This document shows, one piece after another, positions 16,443-24,433 of a DNA stretch of 32,891 nt. The notes below the pieces were generated by a model, which worked only from the letters and a program-made list of their open reading frames with translations, had not been told where the DNA came from and searched no databases. The position numbers were made by a program, and so were the translations under genes. The stretch is from Nitrospirota bacterium (GTDB lineage Bacteria > Nitrospirota > Nitrospiria > Nitrospirales > Nitrospiraceae). The DNA lies in assembly GCA_013388555.1 (NCBI GenBank), contig JACAFD010000043.1, positions 1-32,891 on the forward strand, written 5' to 3'. How positions within the stretch are numbered: the first letter of the stretch is position 1; each line of letters starts with the position of its first letter.

Positions 16443-16465
16443 GACACTGAGAAGCGCACAGTGTC
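16443..16465 (-). other. Hairpin between the ankyrin genes
   Basis: GACACTG and CAGTGTC form a perfect seven-base stem around a nine-base loop, just after the stop of the upstream ankyrin gene. No T-run follows on the minus strand, so it may stabilise or separate mRNA segments rather than terminate. Confidence 0.35.
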
Positions 16466-16469
16466 CTTG

Positions 16470-17414
16470 TTACGGTTTCAGGATCGGCAGCTCCAGCATT
16501 GGCACCAGTGCGTTGTGGCCCTGCTGTCGCGCAAGATCCACAGGTCGGTCTCCTGTTGCTGCCCTGGCTGATTTGTCGGCTCCCTGTTTGAGCAGCAGGG
16601 CCACGACCTCTCGATGTCCGTGTAATGCGGCGACATGCAAGGCGGTCGTGCCGTCCGTCGTCGCTTGCTTCACATCCGCGCCCTTGTCCAACAACAGTGC
16701 CACGATGGCTCGATGTCCCTGTCCTGCCGCCACGATGAGCGGGGTTGTGCCGTCCGTTCTCGCCCGGGCCACCTCGGCGCCGCTGTCCAACAGCAGCGCG
16801 ACGGTTTCTCTATGCCCGTTTTGGGCTGCGATGAAGAGCGGGGTCGAGCCGTCCGTTCTCGCCTGCTCCAGGTCTGCGTTGTGGGCCAGCAGGAGCGCGA
16901 CGATGTTCCGATGCCCCTGCTGGGCTGCCAGGAAAAGCGATGTCGTGCCGTCTGTTCTCGCCTGCGCCACATCCGCTCCGTGGGCCAGCAGAAGCGCGAC
17001 AATGTCCCGATACCCCTTCTCTGCTGCGGCGATAAGCGGGGTTGTGCCGTTCGCCGCCGCTTGCTTCACCACCGCGCCGTGAACCACCAGCAGTGCCACG
17101 ATTTTCCGATGCCCTTTTTCGGCTGCGGCGATGAGCGGGGTTGTGCCGTTCGCTGTCGCCTGCTTCACCACCGCGCCGTTGGCCAGCAACAGGGCCACGA
17201 TCTTTTGATGTCCCTTCTCTGCTGCGACGATAAGTGGGGTGAAGCCGCCCGTATTGGCCGCGTTGACGTCGGCCTGCTTCTTGATGAGCGTGGTCACTTC
17301 GCCAAGATCCCCTCTGAACGCTGCCTTGAGCAGCGCGTCATCCACTGGCCGCATGGCCAGGAGGATCGGCATCAGTCCGAGCACCACTATCAGCACCATC
17401 CACCGCTGTGTCAT
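16470..17414 (-). CDS. Exported ankyrin-repeat protein (upstream copy)
   Basis: A 314-residue paralogue of the following gene. It has the same leader (RWMVLIVVLGLMPILLAM followed by RPVDDALLKAA) and about nine ankyrin repeats, with consensus GTTPLIAAAEKGHRKIVALLL. Several neighbouring repeats are almost the same at the DNA level, a sign of recent unit expansion. The extra two repeats compared with its neighbour account for the greater length. The start ATG has AGGAGA about six bases upstream. As an exported ankyrin protein it probably binds an envelope protein; no target can be named. Confidence 0.88.
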   Translation of the reverse strand: MTQRWMVLIVVLGLMPILLAMRPVDDALLKAAFRGDLGEVTTLIKKQADVNAANTGGFTPLIVAAEKGHQKIVALLLANGAVVKQATANGTTPLIAAAEKGHRKIVALLVVHGAVVKQAAANGTTPLIAAAEKGYRDIVALLLAHGADVAQARTDGTTSLFLAAQQGHRNIVALLLAHNADLEQARTDGSTPLFIAAQNGHRETVALLLDSGAEVARARTDGTTPLIVAAGQGHRAIVALLLDKGADVKQATTDGTTALHVAALHGHREVVALLLKQGADKSARAATGDRPVDLARQQGHNALVPMLELPILKP

Positions 17415-17463
17415 CTTGCTCTCCTAACTTGGCTGCTGGCAAATTCGAGCAGTTTGTCTAGTC

Positions 17464-17539
17464 GATGTGGTTTGTTGGGTCAGTCGGATGTGTTGAGTCA
17501 CATTCGACTCGCCAGATGGGCCAGACAGACCAGATCACC
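17464..17539. repeat. Imperfect inverted repeat (family 2, copy 1)
   Basis: GATGTGGTTTGTTGGGTC near 17464 and CCAGACAGACCAGATCACC (17521-17539) are imperfectly complementary (about 13 of 19). The right arm matches the right arm of a second copy at 27869-27887 at 16 of 19 bases in the same orientation. An inner perfect GAGTC/GACTC pair lies at 17495-17510. Confidence 0.5.
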
Positions 17540-17633
17540 AGAAAGACATCTTAGATGAAACGAGACGCGGTGAGAAGGTCGCATGCTGAGTCCATGTACA
17601 GGCCTTCCTGAGGACGGCTTGCTGGAATATGTG

Positions 17634-18725
17634 CTAGCCCTTTGTATAGAAGGGCAAGGCGTGGACAGTGGCCGGATGGCTACGACCGTCGAATTCCATG
17701 GTCAGCTCCGTTCCTGGCTCGCTGAAATCCCGCAATGGAAAGCCGAACGCGATTACGGCGTTTAGGTGTGGCGAGCTCGTCGCGCTGCTGACCCAGCCCA
17801 CTTCACGATCTCCGCTAAAGAGTTTCGCCCCGTGGGGCGGTACTGCCGCATCTTTCAGCACGAATCCCACCAGCTTCCGTCGTACGTTGCCATAGGTATC
17901 CATCCGTGCGACGACCTCTTGGCCTGGGTAGCAGCCCTTGTTGAGGCTAAAAGCTTTGCCTTCCAGGTTCGCCTCCGGTGGGACGATCTCTTCGTTCAGG
18001 TCAGACCCGGCCTTTGGCAGGCCTGCTTCGATGCGGAGGGCCTCCCGAGCGTGACTGCCAACGGCTTTGATGCCGTATGTGACACCTGCCTCCATGAGTC
18101 GTTCCCAGGCTGTGTTGAGGGCCTCAGCAGGTAATAATACTTCGAGGTCGACCTCTCCGGTTTCCTCTGTACGGAGGACGAACGAGGTATGACCACCGAT
18201 CTTGGCCGAGATGGTACTCACCGGCTCGAGGTCGCTCATCACGACACCGAAGGCGGCATTGACAGTTGCGCAGGCCTTGGGCCCAGCGACAAGCAAGAGC
18301 CCCCAGGACTCTCCACAGTTTTCCATCTTTGCTTTGACGCCGTAGAGCAGAAACTTTCTGAGGGTTTGAAAGGTGGCCTCGCCGACTTCGCCGACATCTT
18401 CCACCCAGAGGCTGTCGGATAGGGCATAGACTCGAAAGTAGCCGAGCATCTTGCCCTTGTGTGTGAGGAAGCTTGAATAGCGGCCTTGGCCTGGCTGGAG
18501 GGGGAGAATGTCGTTGCTGATGAGGCCTTGCAGCCATTTGACGCGGTCGTCTCCCGTGACGCGGATCTTGCCTCGGTGCGAGAGGTCGGAGAGTCCGACT
18601 GCTTGACGCACGGCCCGATATTCTGTGACCCAATCTCCATACTGAGTAGGCATGTTCCACCCGCCGACCTCTTCGAAGGTTGCACCGAGTTTCAGATGGT
18701 GTTCGTGGAGGCGTGAATGTTTCAT
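17634..18725 (-). CDS. ygfZ: YgfZ/GcvT-like folate-binding protein
   Basis: YgfZ-type proteins are tetrahydrofolate-binding relatives of the glycine-cleavage T protein that help maintain certain iron-sulfur enzymes. The 363-residue protein has the GcvT-like N-terminal domain and the YgfZ hallmark KGCYPGQE at 263-270, with its conserved Cys265. It also has an alpha-beta C-terminal barrel. The opening (HHLKLGATFEEVGGWNMPTQYG) is GcvT-like, so the family is intermediate between the two; the Cys motif favours YgfZ. The ATG has GGAAG upstream. It is the last gene of the minus-strand run that begins with thiC, itself an iron-sulfur enzyme. Confidence 0.85.
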   Translation of the reverse strand: MKHSRLHEHHLKLGATFEEVGGWNMPTQYGDWVTEYRAVRQAVGLSDLSHRGKIRVTGDDRVKWLQGLISNDILPLQPGQGRYSSFLTHKGKMLGYFRVYALSDSLWVEDVGEVGEATFQTLRKFLLYGVKAKMENCGESWGLLLVAGPKACATVNAAFGVVMSDLEPVSTISAKIGGHTSFVLRTEETGEVDLEVLLPAEALNTAWERLMEAGVTYGIKAVGSHAREALRIEAGLPKAGSDLNEEIVPPEANLEGKAFSLNKGCYPGQEVVARMDTYGNVRRKLVGFVLKDAAVPPHGAKLFSGDREVGWVSSATSSPHLNAVIAFGFPLRDFSEPGTELTMEFDGRSHPATVHALPFYTKG

Positions 18726-18749
18726 GATTCTTCCATAGCGTGGAAGCCT

Positions 18750-18791
18750 TCAGCGGTCAGCCGTCAGCTTTTGGATTCAGCTGACTGCTGA
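18750..18791 (-). repeat. Inverted repeat at the end of the receiver-like gene
   Basis: TCAGCGGTCAGCC (18750-18762) and AGCTGACTGCTGA (18779-18791) pair at 11 of 13 positions, with a further GTCAGCT/AGCTGAC pairing as an alternative. It overlaps the stop of the receiver-like gene and lies about 25 bases before ygfZ. It may act as a weak terminator or mRNA stabiliser. Confidence 0.4.
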
Positions 18792-19161
18792 TCACTTCTT
18801 CGACCAGATCTTTCAGGCGACTCGAAAATTCATTGCGCGAGACGATTGTGGTCACCCCTAGCGCTCTGGCGCGGTTGAATGTATCGACTTCTTCATGATT
18901 CGCGAAGGCAAGGATGGGAATAGTCTTCAATCGAGCGTCGGTCTTAAGGGTTTCCAGGCTTTGAAAGGCATCGAATCTGTCGTCGTTCATGTTCAATATG
19001 AAGGCTGACGGGATCATCGCCGAGGCTTTTTCGGCGATGTCCTGTTGCGTACGAGCCCGCTCGATCCGGTAACCCTTCGACATCAGAGCGTCGCGGACTT
19101 TGGTATAGAAAAAGATATCAGTCACACCGACGAGAATGGTTTTCTGTATAGAGTCGGTCAT
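18757..19161 (-). CDS. Receiver-like (CheY-fold) protein lacking the phospho-Asp
   Basis: A 134-residue single domain with the alternating strand/helix layout of a response-regulator receiver: KTILVGVTDIFF at the first strand, AFILNMNDD at the third and IPILAFANHEE at the fourth, with GVTTIVSRNEF at the fifth. The residues needed for phosphorylation are replaced. The phospho-acceptor Asp is Asn57, the acidic pair is Val-Thr-Asp, the switch Thr/Ser is Ala and the conserved Lys is Arg/Ser. It is therefore likely a pseudo-receiver that works by binding rather than by phosphotransfer. The ATG lacks an obvious ribosome site. It sits between a TPR gene and ygfZ on the same strand; no histidine kinase is near. 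Confidence 0.75.
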   Translation of the reverse strand: MTDSIQKTILVGVTDIFFYTKVRDALMSKGYRIERARTQQDIAEKASAMIPSAFILNMNDDRFDAFQSLETLKTDARLKTIPILAFANHEEVDTFNRARALGVTTIVSRNEFSSRLKDLVEEVISSQLNPKADG

Positions 19162-19189
19162 AGGGAATGGCTAACAAGTGTGCAAGCGA

Positions 19190-19256
19190 ACAGGCTGACA
19201 ACTCGTTGTGGCAACCATCATTCTGGACATGTCAGCATGGAGTCGTGTCAGCCTGT
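19190..19256. repeat. 11-base inverted repeat between the TPR and receiver-like genes
   Basis: ACAGGCTGACA (19190-19200) and TGTCAGCCTGT (19246-19256) are exact complements around a 45-base loop containing GTTG-TG-GCAAC, and GCTGACA occurs three times nearby. There is no T-run. It occupies most of the 98-base gap. Confidence 0.5.
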
Positions 19257-19259
19257 CAG

Positions 19260-19775
19260 CTAGTTCAATGAACTAATCAGTCGTCCCAGGGCTTTCTTTG
19301 CCAGGGTATAATTGGGATTGAGTGCCAGAGCTTTCTTGTAGGAATCGATGGCTTCGGTCCATTGGCCCTTGCGCTCATAGACCCGACCGAGGTTGAGATG
19401 AGGGAAGGCCGGGCTCTCAGAGCGTCTTGCCTGCAGGGCTTTCTGAAACCAAACAATCGCTTCGTCTAATTCACCCTTTTCGATCAAATAGGCCCCGATG
19501 TCATTATAGGGGTTGCCGAAGTCTGGGTCCTGCGCGATGGCCTTGTGACATTCCTCGATCGCATCATCGAGCCGCCCCATGAAGCTATAGGTCCATCCGA
19601 GGAAGGTATAGGCCTCGGCGGTGGGATGAGTCTCAATCGATTTTTTGTAGAGCGTCACGGCGTCTTCCAACTCGCCCTTCATCTGCCGTTCGTAGGCCTG
19701 CTGAAAGAGCTGCCAGGCCTCGCGCTTGTCTTCTTCGCGACCCTCGCCTTGTACTAAAAAATCCTGTACATCCAT
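19260..19775 (-). CDS. TPR-repeat protein
   Basis: A 171-residue soluble protein with about four tetratricopeptide repeats from residue 17 onward. Examples are EAWQLFQQAYERQMKGELED, AEAYTFLGWTYSFMGRLDDA, PYNDIGAYLIEKGELDEAIV and PHLNLGRVYERKGQWTEAID. TPR proteins are scaffolds for protein-protein contacts; the partner is not known. There is no signal peptide. The only start that fits is the ATG at 19775, which has no Shine-Dalgarno. The DNA just upstream belongs to repeat copy B, which begins five bases away. It follows thi4 on the same strand and may be reached by read-through from the thiC promoter. Confidence 0.82.
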   Translation of the reverse strand: MDVQDFLVQGEGREEDKREAWQLFQQAYERQMKGELEDAVTLYKKSIETHPTAEAYTFLGWTYSFMGRLDDAIEECHKAIAQDPDFGNPYNDIGAYLIEKGELDEAIVWFQKALQARRSESPAFPHLNLGRVYERKGQWTEAIDSYKKALALNPNYTLAKKALGRLISSLN

Positions 19776-19780
19776 AGTTA

Positions 19781-19901
19781 GGCCGATGAAAAAGGTCCCC
19801 AGCGTCGTTCTCAGTCGTGCAAACTCCTCAACGTACCCCTGAGGGTACGCCTCCGGGTTCGCACTCCCTGCGGCCTCGCTGGATGACCTTTTTGATCGGC
19901 C
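19781..19901. repeat. Palindromic intergenic repeat (family 1, copy B)
   Basis: Terminal arms GGCCGATGAAAAAGGTC (19781-19797) and GACCTTTTTGATCGGCC (19885-19901) match at 16 of 17 positions. In the middle CGTACCC-CTGA-GGGTACG (19832-19849) is a perfect hairpin. Blocks TCGTTCTC, CTCAACGTACC, GGGTACGCCTC and GCTGGA are shared with copy C. It fills the gap between thi4 and the TPR gene and forms the leader of the latter. Confidence 0.75.
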
Positions 19902-19922
19902 TCCAGGAACCGCGAGGACAGG

Positions 19923-20723
19923 TTATTCGTTCTTCAGCTTCTTCTTGATCAATTCTGCGCCGTAGCGGCCTGAGAGCAACATTGAGCCGAAGGCCGGGCC
20001 CATGCGCGGTGTACCGTGCACGGCGGCTACGGCCAGTCCAATCACAAAGCAATTGGGGTACACCTCGCCGGTGTGATTCATCACATCTTCTTCCGAGCGC
20101 GAGACCCACATGGCGCCGTTGCCGGGAACTGCGGTGTAAAGGTTGCGTTTGTGCAACAGATTGACCACAACCGCATCGTGGCCTGTGGCATCGACGACGA
20201 TCTTGCTTTCGAGCCCGATCGGGTCGACGTGAATGAGGTCGTGGCCTGCCATTTCTGCGGTCGTGTTGTTCACGACGACACCTTCAAGCACCCCGTCTCG
20301 ACGGAGAATAAGATCGACGACGCGCGTGAGGTTCAGAACCTTGGCGCCTCCGCGATAGGCGGCGGCCACGAGGGCGCCGGTGGCATGCGGCGGATCGACC
20401 ATGTACATCCCGTCACAGTCCTTGATCTTTTTGCACGGGACCCCGACCTCTTCGAGGATCTTGTGAGCGGGGGCACAGATCGTGGCTTTGTTCATTAGAT
20501 ATCCGCCGTGCCAGAACCCTCCGCCGAGCGCGAGGCTCTGTTCGACGATGACGGTGCGAAAACCCATGTCTGCCAGGTCATGGGCGCAGATCAGACCGGA
20601 AGGCCCGGCTCCTACGATGATGACATCGCTCTCGATGAGCTGGTCGAATTCCTTATAGTATTCCCGTGCAATGTGGCGCGTAATATCTCTTTCCCGAAGG
20701 GGTGCTGGTTTTAGCTTAGTCAT
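19923..20723 (-). CDS. thi4: Thiamine thiazole synthase, Thi4 family, His-type
   Basis: Thi4 makes the adenylated thiazole half of thiamine from NAD, glycine and sulfur. The 266-residue protein has the dinucleotide motif IIVGAGPSG (residues 35-43), GGGFWHGGYLM at about 67-77 and VVDATGHDA at about 176-184. Eukaryotic Thi4 donates sulfur from its own Cys, in a C-M-D-P context, and so works once. Here the equivalent residue is His165 (IHVDP), as in the archaeal enzymes that use sulfide and are truly catalytic. It lies nine bases after thiC on the same strand, pairing the thiazole and pyrimidine branches, and is probably under the same TPP riboswitch. Confidence 0.92.
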   Translation of the reverse strand: MTKLKPAPLRERDITRHIAREYYKEFDQLIESDVIIVGAGPSGLICAHDLADMGFRTVIVEQSLALGGGFWHGGYLMNKATICAPAHKILEEVGVPCKKIKDCDGMYMVDPPHATGALVAAAYRGGAKVLNLTRVVDLILRRDGVLEGVVVNNTTAEMAGHDLIHVDPIGLESKIVVDATGHDAVVVNLLHKRNLYTAVPGNGAMWVSRSEEDVMNHTGEVYPNCFVIGLAVAAVHGTPRMGPAFGSMLLSGRYGAELIKKKLKNE

Positions 20724-20732
20724 GGGGAACTC

Positions 20733-22726
<1,994 letters not shown>

Positions 22727-22751
22727 AGAGAGACCAACGGTGCTCGGTTGT

Positions 22752-22840
22752 TCTCGCTTCCCTACGCTGGTATTACCCAGGTCAGGTTCTGAGGGTCATC
22801 CGGTTGGGCGGACTCTCAGCCGTGCGGCTCCCCTAGCTTC
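22752..22840 (-). promoter_or_regulatory. TPP riboswitch (THI element)
   Basis: The minus strand carries the conserved parts in order: AGCCGCACGGCTGAGAGT, then GACCCTCAGAACCTGA, then TGGGTAATACCAGCGTAGGG. These are the THI-box core that binds thiamine pyrophosphate. The P2/P3 arm is short. A promoter lies immediately upstream and an intrinsic terminator downstream, so it acts on transcription of thiC and probably thi4. Confidence 0.95.
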
Positions 22841-22848
22841 GACGAAGG

Positions 22849-22877
22849 ATCGTATCGCCGGTCCACTGCATTGTCAA
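22849..22877 (-). promoter_or_regulatory. Promoter of thiC
   Basis: Minus-strand TTGACA (22872-22877) and TACGAT (22849-22854) are 17 bases apart. Transcription would start near 22842, right at the front of the riboswitch. Confidence 0.7.
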
Positions 22878-22952
22878 CGGGGTATTAGGCCTACTGTAGT
22901 TGAACCGACTGGACTATTGAGGGGCTGGGACTTCCTTTCAATGGCCGGTTCA

Positions 22953-22981
22953 TTGATTGTCGGGGTGCCCTAACGTAGAAT
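22953..22981 (+). promoter_or_regulatory. Promoter of nadA
   Basis: Plus-strand TTGATT (22953-22958) and TAGAAT (22976-22981) are 17 bases apart, giving a leader of about 25 bases before the nadA ATG. It is divergent from the thiC promoter about 75 bases away. Confidence 0.55.
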
Positions 22982-23011
22982 GACGCCAGGCGCCATTTTC
23001 CGGAGGAACGA

Positions 23012-24115
23012 ATGCCGATAGTCTCGACACTTCTTAAACCGATCACGGACTACCAGCGATTGTCTGTGGAGGAACTGTTCCGCCGGACGGCTGAAGCGAA
23101 ACGCCTGTTGGGTGAACGGGTCATGATCCTGGGCCATAATTATCAACGGGATGAAGTGATAGAACATGCGGATTTCAGGGGGGATTCCCTTCTCCTCTCA
23201 AAACTGGCAGCTGAGCGGTCGGAACGACCCTATATCGTCTTTTGCGGCGTCCATTTCATGGCTGAGACGGCAGACATCCTGAGCCGCTCCAAACAAACTG
23301 TGATCCTCCCGGATATGGCTGCCGGCTGTTCCATGGCGGACATGGCTGCCATCGAACAGGTCGATCAATGCTGGGAGACACTAGGACGGATACTTCCGGT
23401 GGAAGAGACGGTCATGCCCGCGGTCTATGTGAACTCTGCCGCAGTCCTCAAGGCATTTTGCGGCGAACATGGCGGGATTACCTGTACATCCTCCAATGCG
23501 AAGGCGGTAATAGAGTGGTGCTGGGCCAGGCGGGAGAAGATCCTCTTCTTCCCCGACGAACACTTGGGCCGCAATACAGCCAACAAGATGGGGTTACCGA
23601 GGGAAGAGATGATTGTCTGGGACCCCTTTCAACCCAATGGGGGCAATACTCGCGGAGCGATCCAACGAGCCAAGCTGATTCTCTGGAAAGGCCACTGTAG
23701 TGTGCACCAGATGTTCCAGCCAGTTCATGTGGACAACTTCCGGAAGCAATATCCGGAGGGGAAAGTCATCGTCCATCCTGAATGTCATGAAGATGTCGTC
23801 AACAAGGCGGATCTATCCGGTTCGACGGAATTTATCATCAAGACCGTGACAGCAGCTCCAGCCGGTACAGCCTGGGCGGTTGGCACAGAACTCAATCTAG
23901 TCAACCGTCTCAAGCGCGATCTGACCGATAAGAAAGTCTTCTTCCTTTCGTCTACCGTCTGCCAGTGCGCAACGATGTTCCGGATTGATGGAGCCCATCT
24001 CTGCTGGGCCATGGAGAATCTTGCTGACGGCCACGTCGTGAACCATATTGTCGTTCCTGACGATGAGAAACATTGGGCGAAGATTGCGTTGGACCGCATG
24101 ATGGCCATCAGTTAG
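23012..24115 (+). CDS. nadA: Quinolinate synthase
   Basis: NadA condenses iminoaspartate with dihydroxyacetone phosphate to quinolinate in NAD synthesis, using an oxygen-sensitive [4Fe-4S] cluster. The 367-residue protein has the three cluster cysteines in their usual contexts: C106 (DMAAGCSMAD), C258 (VHPECHEDVV) and one of C317/C319 (STVCQCATM). The GHNYQRDEV motif is near residue 41. GGAGG precedes the ATG at good spacing. No nadB or nadC is adjacent. It is followed by repeat copy C rather than by a gene in operon. Confidence 0.95.
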   Translation: MPIVSTLLKPITDYQRLSVEELFRRTAEAKRLLGERVMILGHNYQRDEVIEHADFRGDSLLLSKLAAERSERPYIVFCGVHFMAETADILSRSKQTVILPDMAAGCSMADMAAIEQVDQCWETLGRILPVEETVMPAVYVNSAAVLKAFCGEHGGITCTSSNAKAVIEWCWARREKILFFPDEHLGRNTANKMGLPREEMIVWDPFQPNGGNTRGAIQRAKLILWKGHCSVHQMFQPVHVDNFRKQYPEGKVIVHPECHEDVVNKADLSGSTEFIIKTVTAAPAGTAWAVGTELNLVNRLKRDLTDKKVFFLSSTVCQCATMFRIDGAHLCWAMENLADGHVVNHIVVPDDEKHWAKIALDRMMAIS

Positions 24116-24119
24116 CGAG

Positions 24120-24330
24120 CGGGACCGTGAAAAACGGCTTGATTCTACCCGCCCAGCCCCGGTGCGCCGAGAGGCACCTTTCACCAGGCGTCGTTCTCGC
24201 GTCGCTCAGATGCTCAACGTACCGCCCGGAGTAGAACGGTTCTGACTGTTCGGGGCGGGCGGGGTGTGAAGGGTACGCCTCGCATGTTCGCTCGCTGCGG
24301 CCTTGCTGGAAGTCGTTTTTGACGATCCCG
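24120..24330. repeat. Palindromic intergenic repeat (family 1, copy C)
   Basis: Arms CGGGACCGTGAAAAACGGCTT (24120-24140) and AAGTCGTTTTTGACGATCCCG (24310-24330) match at 18 of 21 positions. It shares internal blocks with copy B but carries an extra stretch of about 48 bases between CAACGTACC and GGGTACGCC. It lies five bases after the nadA stop and may end transcription. Confidence 0.7.
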
Positions 24331-24433
24331 CATCAAAGCTAAGGACTGGTGCCTCGTCTGTCATTCCGGTATATTCCAACCCTTGATTCCCATCACGTTT
24401 TAAGTTTTTTCGCGAGAGACCAGACAGATCATT

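Noticed and set aside
15684-17082. Long plus-strand open frames across the ankyrin genes
   Set aside because: The regular repeat unit keeps other frames open. The minus-strand frames show ankyrin repeats, leaders and ribosome sites, while the plus-strand frames show Ser/Ala/Cys-rich artefacts.
15656-17414. CRISPR array suggested by regular spacing of about 100 bases
   Set aside because: The periodicity is that of ankyrin codons inside reading frames; there are no short identical repeats with unique spacers.
24331-24433. T-box leader before ileS
   Set aside because: No T-box core (TGGNACCGCG-like) sequence and no specifier or terminator structure were seen in this space.
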